Below are positions 15,857 to 25,416 of a DNA stretch of 57,376 nucleotides, one piece after another. A program made the position numbers and the translations under genes. This stretch comes from CAG-1031 sp964556785 (GTDB taxonomy: Bacteria > Bacteroidota > Bacteroidia > Bacteroidales > Muribaculaceae). Within the stretch, counting starts at the first letter, position 1. Every line of letters starts with the position of its first letter. Where the stretch lies: assembly GCA_964556785.1 (NCBI GenBank), contig CAZKXM010000002.1:1-57376 (forward strand), in the 5' to 3' direction. The notes under the pieces are model-generated. The model did not search any database and was not told the origin of the DNA. It was given only the letters and a program-made list of their open reading frames with translations.

Positions 15857-16462
15857 TCAGTTGGCCAGAGGATTCTGCGGATGGAACTGCCAGCCGCGGA
15901 ATGCCGGACCGAGACGTCGCACCGCCGCGTGCCAGTATGAATTGTCGGCACCGATGAGAAGCTGGCCGGGATCGCTAATTTCCGTCACAGCCCAAACCTT
16001 CTTGGCCAGCTCAGCCTCAAGCTGCTGGGGCGACCATCCGCTGTAGCCGATGAAGAACCTGACATGGCCTTCAGTGGGATATCCCTTGGCAATGTAATCC
16101 TTCATCTGGTCGAAATCGCCGCCTACCCAGAGTCCTTTCACAACTTCGCGGGCACCGTTGATAATGTCAGGCCCGAGTGTGTGGAGAAAGAACAGACGGT
16201 CAGACGACATCGGACCGCCGCAGAACACCGGGATCTTCTCTCCACCGTCAATACCATCGACGAGATCTGACAGAGTGTGTGAAATCTGACGGTTGAGAAC
16301 AAGGCCCATTGTGTTTTTCCCCGAGCCGTGATCGATGATGCAAATCACGGCATGGTTAAAGTAAGACTCGCGCAGAAAAGGCTCTGCCACGAGTAGGGCG
16401 CCGGGGCGGGGACTGCCGCCGGCGTTGTCGATATTGAAAAGAAATGAAGTTGATTCAGGCAT
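15857..16462 (-). CDS. YqgE/AlgH family protein (UPF0301)
   Basis: A 201-residue cytosolic protein of the YqgE/AlgH family (DUF179), usual length about 185-200. Recognisable elements are PGALLVAEPFLRESYFNHAVICI, GLVLNR (52-57 region), VFCGGPMSSDRLFFLH and the C-terminal GYSGWSPQQLEAEL, all hallmark segments of the family. Function is unknown; AlgH was linked to alginate regulation in Pseudomonas but a mechanism has not been settled. It stands alone between a convergent small transcript and the divergent efflux operon. Confidence 0.93.
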   Translation of the reverse strand: MPESTSFLFNIDNAGGSPRPGALLVAEPFLRESYFNHAVICIIDHGSGKNTMGLVLNRQISHTLSDLVDGIDGGEKIPVFCGGPMSSDRLFFLHTLGPDIINGAREVVKGLWVGGDFDQMKDYIAKGYPTEGHVRFFIGYSGWSPQQLEAELAKKVWAVTEISDPGQLLIGADNSYWHAAVRRLGPAFRGWQFHPQNPLAN

Positions 16463-16552
16463 AGTATATGTTTATATTACAACGTGTGAGAACAACCGGT
16501 TCATATACAGTTTCAGTGAAAAATTTTTTTATCTGTTTAAAAAAACTTTTTT

Positions 16553-16560
16553 TACTTTTG
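16553..16560 (+). promoter_or_regulatory. -7 box of the RND efflux operon
   Basis: TACTTTTG matches TAnnTTTG, 10 bases before the ATG of the outer-membrane factor gene, within an A/T-rich stretch. A -33 TTG is not clear. Confidence 0.45.
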
Positions 16561-16570
16561 AAGGGTTATA

Positions 16571-18034
16571 ATGTCGAAGGCAATGCAACTGAATATGCTC
16601 AAACCTACTCACGTTCTTCTATTATTTTTGGGAATATTGTCGATCGGTTTATCCGGAGAAAAGGCCAACGGCGAGCAACCCGCCGAGCCCCTCCGGGCCG
16701 AAAGTCTCCCGAGGCATTGGGAGTATTTGTCAGACAACTCCGAGGCCTTCCCTGAGAGCAACTCTCAGCACAACTGGTGGCATCGGTTTGGCGACATCAT
16801 ACTCGATTCCCTGATTGCCAAAGGAATTGACGACAATTACAATGTGCTGACCGCCGCACGACGCATGGAAATCGCCAGGCAGACCCTCAATGAGGTGCGT
16901 TCGCAGTTTTTTCCGTCGTTCACGCTGCAGGGAGGCTGGAACAGGAGCCGCACCTCGGGTGCGATGACCTCGGCCTCGCACGATGCGACAGTGTCAAGTG
17001 CCTTTTCGCTCGGCGTTGACATGAGCTGGCAGATCGATCTGTTCGGAAAGATCAGATCACAGTCCAGACAGAGCAAGGCCCAATGGCAGGCTTCTAAAGC
17101 CGAGTATGCCGGTGTGATGTTGACACTCAGTGGTGACATCGCATCGACGTATATAGCGCTCAGGGTAGCGCAGATGCAGAAGCATGTTGCCGAAAGTCAC
17201 CTGAAAAGTCAGGAGTCGGTGCTCAACATTGCCAAAGCCCGTCATAAGGCCGGACTCAATTCGGAGCTCGACGTCCTGCAGGCTTCGACAGTGTTCTATT
17301 CCACTCGTGCTTCCATCCCCCAATATGAAAACACAATCGCCGCATCGATCAATGCGCTTGCAGTGCTCTGCGGCGAAATTCCCGGTACATCCGGACTGCT
17401 GCGACCCGCTCCGATGCCCGACTACCGTATGATTGTCAGTGCCGGAGTGCCGATGGACATGCTCAGACGCCGCCCCGACATTGCCGAAGCTGAGGCCACA
17501 CTCGCTGCCTATGCGGCAGCCGTGGGTATAGCAAGGAAAGATTTCCTGCCTACTCTCACTCTGGAAGGTTCGATAGGCGCTGCCGCTCACGACATCGGCG
17601 ATATGTTCAAGGCAAACACTCTTGAATATTCAGTCGCGCCCACATTGTCGTGGACCATCTTCGAGGGCATGAAGCGCAATTATGCGCTTGCCGCAGCTAA
17701 GGAACAGATGCAGATCGGTATCGACAATTATAATCTCACCATCATCACGGCAGTCAAGGAGGTTGAAAACGCTCTTGCAAGTTACCGGTATGCCTGCAAG
17801 GAGGTCGACTATCTGGAAGACGTTGTCGATCAGTCGAAGAAATCGGTGGAACTCTCGGTCAACCTTTACCGAAGCGGTTTGAGCGGATTTACCGAAGTGG
17901 CCGACGCACAGATGAATTATCTTTCCTACAGCAATTCGCTCATTCAGGCAAAAGGAAAGGCCCTGACTTCGCTTGTCACTCTCTGTGAGGCGCTGGGCGG
18001 AGGCTGGACCGACAATCAGTTAAATATTCGTTGA
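16571..18034 (+). CDS. TolC/OprM-type outer-membrane efflux factor
   Basis: A 487-residue NodT/OprM-family channel with an N-terminal signal region (MSKAMQLNMLKPTH then a hydrophobic run to about residue 33). The lipidation cysteine common in this family is absent, so it is probably not a lipoprotein. Diagnostic pieces are NWWHRFGD, the long helical repeats (ARRMEIARQTLNEVRSQFFPS and ARKDFLPTLTL), MDMLRRRPDIAEAEATLAAYAA and the C-terminal YRSGLSGFTEVADAQMNYLS. It forms a trimeric exit duct for a tripartite pump. It is the first gene of the operon; one base separates its stop from the adaptor gene. Start alternatives at 16583 and 16595 exist. Confidence 0.93.
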   Translation: MSKAMQLNMLKPTHVLLLFLGILSIGLSGEKANGEQPAEPLRAESLPRHWEYLSDNSEAFPESNSQHNWWHRFGDIILDSLIAKGIDDNYNVLTAARRMEIARQTLNEVRSQFFPSFTLQGGWNRSRTSGAMTSASHDATVSSAFSLGVDMSWQIDLFGKIRSQSRQSKAQWQASKAEYAGVMLTLSGDIASTYIALRVAQMQKHVAESHLKSQESVLNIAKARHKAGLNSELDVLQASTVFYSTRASIPQYENTIAASINALAVLCGEIPGTSGLLRPAPMPDYRMIVSAGVPMDMLRRRPDIAEAEATLAAYAAAVGIARKDFLPTLTLEGSIGAAAHDIGDMFKANTLEYSVAPTLSWTIFEGMKRNYALAAAKEQMQIGIDNYNLTIITAVKEVENALASYRYACKEVDYLEDVVDQSKKSVELSVNLYRSGLSGFTEVADAQMNYLSYSNSLIQAKGKALTSLVTLCEALGGGWTDNQLNIR

Positions 18035-18035
18035 A

Positions 18036-19157
18036 ATGAAGCATACACTGAATTTGATCATTTTTGCCGGCGCCGTGTGTGCCGGCTGGCTGACATCAGG
18101 TTGTCACTCAGGCCAGGATAAGTCAGAACGTCAGCAGGTAAGTCCGATCGACGTTGCTGCCGTAGAGGTTGACTCCGTTATGCTCCACAAAGAATTTCCG
18201 GGTTATCTTGCTGCCGACAAGCAGGTTGATGTTGTTGCCCGGGTTGACGGTACTCTCCTTAAGCAGCATTACAACGACGGCGACTATGTCAATGCCGGCC
18301 AGTTGCTATTCACCATGGAATCGACAGTTTTCGCCGACCGGGTAAGACAGGCGGAGGCTAATCTCTCATCAGCCAGGAGCGCTTACAGTTATGCCTCAAG
18401 CCATTATGCTGCTGTGAAGAAAGCCATGGAGAGCGATGCTGTCAGTCAGATGGAACTCGATCAGGCTTTGAGCAACATGATGCAGGCCGAAGCTTCGATC
18501 AAGAGTGCCGAAGCAGCCCTTGAGGTAGCGCGGATCAATCTTTCATATTGCTATGTCAAGGCGCCGGTGAGCGGCCGCTGTACGGCTCCGGTGAAGAGCG
18601 TGGGTTCTTTTATCAACGGTGCTGACGACGGCGCTGCCCTCGCAACGATCTATGATGACCGCACTCTCTCTGCCGTTTTCAATATCGAGGACCGGGAACT
18701 GATCAATCAGATCAGCAGCAGGATTGCAAGTGCCGATGCGCAGCAAAACACCGTCAGTCTTATTTTTGAGAATGCAGGCACGTTGACAGGCCGACTCTCG
18801 TATGTCGATCCGGCCATCAACACCTCGACCGGTTCAGTGCTTGTAAAAGCAACTGTGCCTAACGACGGTGGAAATCTGCGCAGCGGAATGTTTGTGAAGG
18901 TAAGTGTGCCGTCGCTCATGTGCAGCAATGCCATTCTCGTGAAGGACGCCTCAATCGCCACCGATCAGCTCGGGCGTTACGTCTACACTGTCAACGACTC
19001 CAACCGTGTTGTCTACACTCCCGTCAAGGTCGGGGAGATGGTTAACGATTCGATGAGAATAGTTACTTCGGGCCTCACACCTGATTCGCGTTATGTCACC
19101 CGCGCGCTTCTCAAGGTGAGAAACGGACAGGAAATAAAGCCGGTAACCGTAAAATAA
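18036..19157 (+). CDS. RND efflux periplasmic adaptor (membrane fusion protein), lipoprotein
   Basis: A 373-residue HlyD/AcrA-type adaptor. The signal peptide ends in LTSGC, a good lipobox with C23 lipidated. The order of parts is a biotinyl-like half (VDVVARVDGTLLKQHYNDGDYVNAGQLLF, about residues 65-93), a coiled-coil hairpin (about 100-165), the second lipoyl half (YCYVKAPVSGRC), a beta-barrel and a membrane-proximal domain. It links the inner-membrane pump to the outer-membrane channel. One base after the outer-membrane gene and 12 bases before the pump gene. Confidence 0.95.
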   Translation: MKHTLNLIIFAGAVCAGWLTSGCHSGQDKSERQQVSPIDVAAVEVDSVMLHKEFPGYLAADKQVDVVARVDGTLLKQHYNDGDYVNAGQLLFTMESTVFADRVRQAEANLSSARSAYSYASSHYAAVKKAMESDAVSQMELDQALSNMMQAEASIKSAEAALEVARINLSYCYVKAPVSGRCTAPVKSVGSFINGADDGAALATIYDDRTLSAVFNIEDRELINQISSRIASADAQQNTVSLIFENAGTLTGRLSYVDPAINTSTGSVLVKATVPNDGGNLRSGMFVKVSVPSLMCSNAILVKDASIATDQLGRYVYTVNDSNRVVYTPVKVGEMVNDSMRIVTSGLTPDSRYVTRALLKVRNGQEIKPVTVK

Positions 19158-19169
19158 CAGCCGACTGAC

Positions 19170-22100
19170 ATGTTTTCAAAATTCTTTATCCGGCGTCCGA
19201 TTTTCGCTATCGTTGTAGCGATTCTGATGGTGCTTGTCGGGCTTATCACTGTCAGGACGCTCCCGGTAGCGCAGTATCCCGACATTACTCCGCCAACGGT
19301 TCAGGTGAGCGCGACATATCCCGGTGCCGACGCCCGAACCGTGGCCGAGACTGTGGGTGTACCTATCGAGGAACAGGTTAACGGTGTTGAAGGTATGCTT
19401 TATATGAGCTCGTCGTCGGGCAGTGACGGCAGCTATAACCTGACGATTACGTTTGACGTCGGCACCGACATTGATATCGCTACCGTAAAGGTGCAGAACC
19501 GCGTCGCTATCGCAGAGGCATCGCTTCCGACACAGGTGAAGGAACAGGGTGTCTCGGTAACGTCGCGCTCAACCAATGTGATTCTTTTCATCGCCCTGCA
19601 GAGCGATGATCCGGCACGTTACAACGCACTTTACCTCACTAACTATGCCAAGCTCAACCTTGTTGATGAACTGTCGCGAATCAACGGCGTTGGCGAGGTG
19701 GGGGCATTTGGTGCAGGTCAATACAGCATGCGTGTTTGGCTCGATCCGGAGAAAATGCGCATTCGTGGCGTTGAACCCTCTGATGTGGCAGCGGCTATCC
19801 AGTCGCAGAATCTTGAGGTATCGGCCGGATCGGTGGGTGCCCCGCCTGAACAGAACGATGCTCAGTTCCAGTTTACTGTAACATCTCAGGGACGCCTTAC
19901 TACCGAGGAGGAGTTCGGCAATATCGTGATCCGCAGTGAAGGAGCCGACGGCGGACTTCTGCGGCTCCGCGATGTCGCACGGGTTGATCTCGGCAGTCAG
20001 AACTACAGCGCTGTCACCGCTGTCAACAATCAGCAGGCAGGTTTGCTGGGTGTCTATCAGCTTCCGGGGGCCAACGCAATCGAAGTGGCTGATGCGGTGA
20101 AGGCACGGCTGAATGAACTGTCGGCTTATTTTCCTGAGGGAGTGCACTACAACATTATTCTCGACTCCACCAACTTTGTTCATGCCTCGATTGACGATGT
20201 GCTGGTGACATTTGTCGAAACAACTCTGATCGTCATGCTGGTGATCATGCTGTTCCTGCAAAACTGGAGGGCTGTGATCATCCCGATGCTGACCATTCCG
20301 GTTTCTCTGATCGCCACATTCGCAGTGATGAAGCTGCTCGGCTTCTCTCTCAACACTCTGACTCTTTTCGGCCTTGTGCTGGCGATAGCCATTGTGGTCG
20401 ACGACGCGATAGTGGTGGTGGAAGATTGCGCGCGATTGGTGTCACAAGGCAAGCTGAATGCAGTTCAGGCCTCAGTGAAAGCCATGAAGGAACTTCAGGG
20501 GGCAATTGTTGGCGAAGTTCTGGTGCTTCTCTCAGTGTTTATCCCAACAGCTTTCATTTCAGGCATCACGGGTGAGCTTTATAAACAGTTCGCACTCACT
20601 ATAGCAGTCTCAACAGCATTCTCAGGATTCAATGCGTTGACTTTCACTCCGGCAATGTGCGCCATGTTCCTAAAGCGGAAGAAGCCGTCGGGATTCGTTG
20701 TCTACAAGTGGTTCAACAAAGGATTCGGAGCCACGCTCAATGCCTATGGCAAGATTGTGGGCAACCTCCTGAAGCGTCCGTGGATGGCTCTGGGGATATA
20801 CATCGCGCTTACGGCAGCCGCCTTCTGGGGATTCATGAGCTGGCCATCATCATATATTCCGCAGGAAGACATGGGCTACTTCATCTGTTCGGTGCAGTTG
20901 CCTCCGGGAGCATCGATTGACCGCACTGAAAAGGTTGTCAATTCGCTGTCGGCTAAGATCGATTCACTTCCAGGTGTAAGAGATGTGATTCAGCTGACCG
21001 GAATGTCGTTTCTTGCAGGTGGTGCGGGAAGCAATCTGGGGTCAATGCAGGTTGTGTGCGAACCGTGGGCCGACAGGAAGAAAACCTCAGAGTCGGTTTT
21101 TGCCCTCGTCGATTCTGTAAACCGGCTCGGTGCCGACTATCAGGAGGCAATTACGTTTGCAATCAATCCTCCGGCAATTCCGGGACTCGGTTTGTCGTCA
21201 GGCCTATCCATGCAGCTTCTCGACATAAACAATCTGGGCACCAAGGAACTCAAACAGATGCTTGAGGAGATTACCGAAGCTGCTGAAAAAGATCCGAGAA
21301 TCGAGTCGGTCACATCTGAATTCCAGGGTCAGGTGCCGCAGTACAGTCTGGTGCTTTCACGCGACAAGATTGAAATGCAAGGTCTGAACATCAGCAATGT
21401 TTACTCAGCTCTGGCGGCCTTCCTCGGAGGTGAGTATGTCAACGATTTCGTGGAGTTCGGTAGAGTCTATCAGGTTAATGTTAAGGCCGATGCCAATTCG
21501 CGGGCTCTAATCAGCAATGTCAGGAACCTGTCTGTGAAGAATAACAGCGGTGAGATGGTGCCCTTCGGATCGTTTATCGACACTGATCTTGTGATGGGTG
21601 AGCCGACTGTGTCGCGCTATAACATGTATACCACGGCTGCACTCACTGCCACACCTGCCAAAGGGGTGAGCTCGTCAGAAGGAATCAAGGCGATGGAGCA
21701 GATTGTAAGTCAGGTTGCAGGTAAGAACTTCTCCTATGCCTGGACAGGTGAGGCCTATCAGGAGAGTAAGGCAGGAACCACCATATCTATGGTGTTGCTC
21801 TTTGCTATCGTGATCACTATCCTGGTGCTTGCCGCTCAATATGAGAGCTGGACCGATCCGCTGGCTGTGGTGCTCTCTATGCCCACTGCAATTCTCGGCA
21901 CTGTGATCGGTTGCATGTTCATGAACCAGAGTATCAGTATCTACACTCAGATCGGCATTATTCTGCTTCTCGGTCTGTCGGCCAAAAATGCTATCCTGAT
22001 CGTGGAGTATGCCATCGAGTATCGTAAGGCCGGTGCCGATATCCGTCAGGCTGCGATTGATGCCGGCAAGGTTCGTTTCCGCCCAATTATGATGACTGCT

Positions 22101-22349
22101 CTTGCATTCGTGTTCGGAGTCATGCCGATGCTTTTTGCAACAGGCGCCGGAGCACAGAGCCGTATCTCGCTTGGAGCGGCAGTTGTGTTCGGAATGGCTG
22201 TCAACGCAATTGTCGGAACCTTGTTCGTGCCCAACTTCTGGGAGCTGCTTGAAAAGCTTCGTGAGAAATATCTCGCACGATATTTTGCTGTGCGCCCCGA
22301 TTCATCGCCGGCTGATACCGACGGCTCTCCAGCAGACACCTCGGTTTAA
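19170..22349 (+). CDS. RND-family multidrug efflux pump (AcrB/MexB type)
   Basis: A 1059-residue inner-membrane proton-driven exporter, the normal length for the HAE1 group. It opens with FSKFFIRRPIFAIVVAILMV (TM1). The two large periplasmic loops and twelve transmembrane helices are visible. The TM4 proton-relay motif IAIVVDDAIVVVEDCARL contains the two adjacent aspartates, and TM10 carries GLSAKNAILIVEYA with the matching lysine. These indicate a functional multidrug-type pump rather than a metal pump. The operon order, outer-membrane factor then adaptor then pump, differs from the usual adaptor-pump-channel order. No regulator gene is adjacent. A hairpin follows the gene. Confidence 0.97.
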   Translation: MFSKFFIRRPIFAIVVAILMVLVGLITVRTLPVAQYPDITPPTVQVSATYPGADARTVAETVGVPIEEQVNGVEGMLYMSSSSGSDGSYNLTITFDVGTDIDIATVKVQNRVAIAEASLPTQVKEQGVSVTSRSTNVILFIALQSDDPARYNALYLTNYAKLNLVDELSRINGVGEVGAFGAGQYSMRVWLDPEKMRIRGVEPSDVAAAIQSQNLEVSAGSVGAPPEQNDAQFQFTVTSQGRLTTEEEFGNIVIRSEGADGGLLRLRDVARVDLGSQNYSAVTAVNNQQAGLLGVYQLPGANAIEVADAVKARLNELSAYFPEGVHYNIILDSTNFVHASIDDVLVTFVETTLIVMLVIMLFLQNWRAVIIPMLTIPVSLIATFAVMKLLGFSLNTLTLFGLVLAIAIVVDDAIVVVEDCARLVSQGKLNAVQASVKAMKELQGAIVGEVLVLLSVFIPTAFISGITGELYKQFALTIAVSTAFSGFNALTFTPAMCAMFLKRKKPSGFVVYKWFNKGFGATLNAYGKIVGNLLKRPWMALGIYIALTAAAFWGFMSWPSSYIPQEDMGYFICSVQLPPGASIDRTEKVVNSLSAKIDSLPGVRDVIQLTGMSFLAGGAGSNLGSMQVVCEPWADRKKTSESVFALVDSVNRLGADYQEAITFAINPPAIPGLGLSSGLSMQLLDINNLGTKELKQMLEEITEAAEKDPRIESVTSEFQGQVPQYSLVLSRDKIEMQGLNISNVYSALAAFLGGEYVNDFVEFGRVYQVNVKADANSRALISNVRNLSVKNNSGEMVPFGSFIDTDLVMGEPTVSRYNMYTTAALTATPAKGVSSSEGIKAMEQIVSQVAGKNFSYAWTGEAYQESKAGTTISMVLLFAIVITILVLAAQYESWTDPLAVVLSMPTAILGTVIGCMFMNQSISIYTQIGIILLLGLSAKNAILIVEYAIEYRKAGADIRQAAIDAGKVRFRPIMMTALAFVFGVMPMLFATGAGAQSRISLGAAVVFGMAVNAIVGTLFVPNFWELLEKLREKYLARYFAVRPDSSPADTDGSPADTSV

Positions 22350-22389
22350 TAAGTCCCCATTTCTTATGAGCCGGGGACTAAATAAGACA

Positions 22390-22430
22390 GCGCGCCACGT
22401 GGATTGTGATTCCGTGGCGCGCTTCGGTTT
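22390..22430. terminator. Hairpin between convergent efflux and Spy-like genes
   Basis: A perfect 10-base stem GCGCGCCACG (22390-22399) / CGTGGCGCGC (22413-22422), followed by TTCGGTTT on plus and CTGTCTTATTT on minus. A shorter stem AGTCCCC/GGGGACT (22352-22379) precedes it. Probably bidirectional. Confidence 0.6.
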
Positions 22431-22449
22431 ACGCTAAAGTGCAGACTTA

Positions 22450-23010
22450 TTATTTCTTATCCGTTTTTCCTTTGCGTGAGCCTTTTCCTTTCTTGTCACC
22501 TGTACAGTTCTTGTTGTCTTTGCCTTTCTTTCCCTTGCCTACACGATCTTTGTGCTCAAGTTTCTTGGCCTCGAAGTTCTTGACGTTCTGCTCGTAGACA
22601 ACAAACTGTTCGGGGGTGAGAATTTCCTTTACGCGGGCATTGAACTTCTGGCGCGATTCTTCGCGGAGCTTCTTGTAGTCCTCGCGCGATTTCCCGAGCT
22701 TTTCAGCCGAGAGATTCTGGTTTTCAACACGCTGATTGCGGCATTCGTTGCGCAGGTCATTGAGTTGGGTCTGCTGCTCGGGGCTCAGAGTGATGCCCTT
22801 GAACATGTCGGGACGTTTGTGGCCGTGCTTGTGGCCCTTTTTGTGTCCACCCTTTCCGCGGCACTCCTTTCCGGGTGCTTGCTTGGCATTGCAGGCTGCG
22901 GCTGCTTCACATTTTTCATTTGCGGGTTTGTTATCAGTAGTGTCAGCAAAAGCATTGAACGAGAATGCACCGGCTGCGATAATTGCAAGGCTGAGAATGA
23001 TTTTCTTCAT
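22450..23010 (-). CDS. Spy/CpxP-like periplasmic protein, Lys/His-rich
   Basis: A 186-residue exported protein with a signal peptide (1-22, cleavage at AFA-DT). The helical core has two LTxxQ-like motifs: ITLSPEQQTQLNDLRNE (about 73-89) and EILTPEQFVVYEQ (about 128-140), the hallmark of Spy/CpxP proteins, which are periplasmic chaperones or stress sensors. A Gly/His/Lys stretch, GGHKKGHKHGHKRP, before the core could bind metal ions. The last 35 residues are almost only Lys, Gly, Asp and Arg, unlike E. coli Spy. It may sense or buffer envelope stress; it stands convergent to the efflux operon. The family assignment is by motif only. Confidence 0.7.
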   Translation of the reverse strand: MKKIILSLAIIAAGAFSFNAFADTTDNKPANEKCEAAAACNAKQAPGKECRGKGGHKKGHKHGHKRPDMFKGITLSPEQQTQLNDLRNECRNQRVENQNLSAEKLGKSREDYKKLREESRQKFNARVKEILTPEQFVVYEQNVKNFEAKKLEHKDRVGKGKKGKDNKNCTGDKKGKGSRKGKTDKK

Positions 23011-23149
23011 AACAGTCTAAGTTTTTATGTTTTCGTTAATTTGTTTGTTTGCTTCTTAGATTGCGTTGAATATCAACCGTTTAATCGAACTGCTTAGTTT
23101 AACGTCGATTAACTTACGTTGACGAATCTTGTTGCTGACTGCCAGGCAA

Positions 23150-24202
23150 TTAGATGTTTGCTGCAATCCATGCACCGACTTCTTCGGTGGTGTATGCACG
23201 GGCTCCCTCGTCGGCAATATCAGGTGTGCGGACTCCTTCGGCGAGTGAGCGGGAAACGGCGTTGTGAATAGCCGCCGATTCCTCAGCGAGTCCGAAATGA
23301 TCGAGCATCATTGCCCCTGAAAGAATCATGGCAACGGGGTTGGCAATATTCTTTCCGGCTGCTTGAGGCCACGATCCGTGAACCGGTTCGAACACAGGAG
23401 TGCCTGTGCCGATCGATGCGGACGGGAGCATGCCCATCGATCCGCTGATCACACTGCCTTCGTCGGTAAGAATGTCGCCGAAGGTGTTTTCGGTTACGAT
23501 AACGTCAAAGAATCGGGGCTCCTGAATAAGACGCATCGAAGCTGCGTCGACAAAGATATAGTCGGTCGTGATGTCGGGGAAACTGCGGGCTTTCTCATGC
23601 GCAATATGGCGCCAGAGCCGGCTTGAAGCGAGAATATTCGCTTTGTCAACCACCGTGACATGCTTGCGGCGCTTGCGCGCATATTGGTAGGCCACGTCAA
23701 GAATCCGCTCAATTTCGGCACGTGTGTAGATGCAGGTGTCAAACGCTTCCTCGGTGCCCTCGCTTCGTTTGCCGAAATACATTCCGCCTGTGAGCTCACG
23801 GATTGTCAGGAAATCAGCGCCTCTGACAATCTCCTCGCGCAACGGCGATTTGTGAAGAAGGCAATCGTAGGTAGCAGTAGGGCGGATATTGGCATAAAGA
23901 CCGAGCTGCTTTCGCATTGCCAGCAGTCCTTGCTCAGGGCGAACCGGTGAGGTGGGGTTGTTGTCGTATCGGGGATCGCCAACGGCAGCGAAGAAAACGG
24001 CATCGCTTTCGGCGCAGATGCGGTAGGTTTCTTCAGGGAACGGGTCGCCGCAACTGTCGATCGCTGCAGCTCCGGCGATAGCATAATGATAATGGAACTG
24101 ATGGCCGAATTTGCGCGCCACCGAATCGAGAACGGCGATACCTTGACGTGTTATTTCAGGTCCGATACCGTCGCCGGATATCACAGCTATATCGAGTTTC
24201 AT
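23150..24202 (-). CDS. leuB: 3-isopropylmalate dehydrogenase
   Basis: A 350-residue NAD-dependent decarboxylating dehydrogenase of leucine biosynthesis, cytosolic. Features: GDGIGPEI at the N-terminus, the substrate-binding segment LLAMRKQLGLYANIRP (arginines), RELTGGMYFGKR, the catalytic VVDKANILASSRLW (Lys), the metal-site aspartates in VDAASMRLI and FGDILTDEGSVISGSMGMLPSAS, and EPVHGSWPQAAGKNIANP for the adenine. LeuB, not isocitrate dehydrogenase, is supported by length and the ELTGG and MLPSAS segments. No other leu gene is in the window; it follows comF after 27 bases and may be co-transcribed with prmC-recX-comF. Confidence 0.95.
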   Translation of the reverse strand: MKLDIAVISGDGIGPEITRQGIAVLDSVARKFGHQFHYHYAIAGAAAIDSCGDPFPEETYRICAESDAVFFAAVGDPRYDNNPTSPVRPEQGLLAMRKQLGLYANIRPTATYDCLLHKSPLREEIVRGADFLTIRELTGGMYFGKRSEGTEEAFDTCIYTRAEIERILDVAYQYARKRRKHVTVVDKANILASSRLWRHIAHEKARSFPDITTDYIFVDAASMRLIQEPRFFDVIVTENTFGDILTDEGSVISGSMGMLPSASIGTGTPVFEPVHGSWPQAAGKNIANPVAMILSGAMMLDHFGLAEESAAIHNAVSRSLAEGVRTPDIADEGARAYTTEEVGAWIAANI

Positions 24203-24229
24203 GGTTTTGATTATTTGCAGAGTTAGAAA

Positions 24230-24940
24230 TTATTGTAAATGAGTGGCAGCCAGAGTCAGCACGCTTGTGCGTGTTGATGGCGACTCTTTCCTGACCGCCT
24301 GCAGACAAGCCAGAAGCGTTGCCCCGGTGGTAACCACATCGTCAATGATCAGTGCATGGAGTCCGGAAAGCTCATGAGCTGAGGTGATTGAATATGTGTC
24401 GCGCGCATTTAGCCAGCGTTGCCATGCGTTCCGGTTGGTTTGCGAATCATGGCTGCGGGTACACACTATATTCTCTCCGATCGGAATTCCGGTCACAGCG
24501 CTTACACCTTTTGCAATTTCAAGGGCCTGATTATAGCCGCGCCGGTTAAGTTTCGATTTGTGAAGCGGTACAGGCAGAAGAATGTCGATGTTGTCAAAGA
24601 ATCTGTCGGTTGAAAGTTCTGTCGCGAAAAGCTCGCCGCAACGGCGTGCAACCGATGGCAGTCCGCGATACTTGGCATCGTGGATAATCGCGGAATAGGG
24701 ATTGCCCCTGAGATAGTGGAACCAAGCGGCGGCACGGTCGGTGAGCAATCCCGGGGCGGCAAGGCGTTCATGAATGGAGTTGAACGGATTGAGATGCATG
24801 CGGGTGCGCGGCATGTTTGCCAGACAGCTCAGACATATTGCCTGCTCGCCTTCGATGAGCGACCGGTGGCACACGGCACACACCTCGGGATAGATGATAC
24901 GCGACAGTGAGGCGATCAGAGCCCTTGCCGATCCTCCCAT
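24230..24940 (-). CDS. ComF-family phosphoribosyltransferase-like protein
   Basis: A 236-residue protein with an N-terminal zinc ribbon (C21-x2-C24 and C36-x2-C39) and a C-terminal phosphoribosyltransferase domain with the PRPP loop ALIIDDVVTTGATL (about 201-214). This is the ComF/GntX architecture, linked to DNA uptake in transformable bacteria and perhaps salvage of bases elsewhere. PVPLHKSKLNRRGYNQA is the conserved family block. Its start overlaps recX by 25 bases. Function here is unproven. Confidence 0.93.
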   Translation of the reverse strand: MGGSARALIASLSRIIYPEVCAVCHRSLIEGEQAICLSCLANMPRTRMHLNPFNSIHERLAAPGLLTDRAAAWFHYLRGNPYSAIIHDAKYRGLPSVARRCGELFATELSTDRFFDNIDILLPVPLHKSKLNRRGYNQALEIAKGVSAVTGIPIGENIVCTRSHDSQTNRNAWQRWLNARDTYSITSAHELSGLHALIIDDVVTTGATLLACLQAVRKESPSTRTSVLTLAATHLQ

Positions 24941-25416
24941 AGATCTTCTGATTTAATGATGTCGACCAGCAGACCCACTTCAAACCCGCGTCCGGCTCCA
25001 AACCTGAGCAGCTTCATTTTGTTTTCGCGCGTTGGCTCAAGTCCGGCGCTCTTTGTCCGCATCACTCTGAATGCCCTCGAGGCATATTCCTCGGGATCGA
25101 TCGAGTCGAGCGCTTCGTCAATTATCTGACTGTCGATCCGCTTGCTGCGCAATCCCTGAGCGATTTTGTGGCGTCCCCAGCCGTTGAAGGTCAGTTTGTC
25201 GTGGGCATAAGCCGTCGCGAAACGTGCATTATCGAGAAACCGATCGCGTTCGAGTCGGCGGATTATCGCGTCGGCGTTGGCATAGCTCACGCCCCAGGCA
25301 GCAAGCTTTTTGCGCAGGTCTGACTCACATTGCTCCGAGGCCGCACATAGGCCTTGAAGCCGGCTCAGGGCAGCTTCGGGCCGCATAGGCTCTTTTCTTC
25401 GGAATGTTGCACTCAT
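24916..25416 (-). CDS. recX: RecX family regulatory protein
   Basis: A 166-residue all-helical protein resembling RecX, which binds RecA filaments and limits their growth. Three-helix repeats are seen: AALSRLQGLCAASEQCESDLRKKL then YANADAIIRRLERDRFLDNARFATAYAHDKL, then GRHKIAQGLRSKRIDSQIIDEALDSI. The start at 25416 overlaps the prmC stop as ATGA, which decides it over an upstream GTG/ATG reading. No recA gene is in the window. Confidence 0.88.
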   Translation of the reverse strand: MSATFRRKEPMRPEAALSRLQGLCAASEQCESDLRKKLAAWGVSYANADAIIRRLERDRFLDNARFATAYAHDKLTFNGWGRHKIAQGLRSKRIDSQIIDEALDSIDPEEYASRAFRVMRTKSAGLEPTRENKMKLLRFGAGRGFEVGLLVDIIKSEDLWEDRQGL

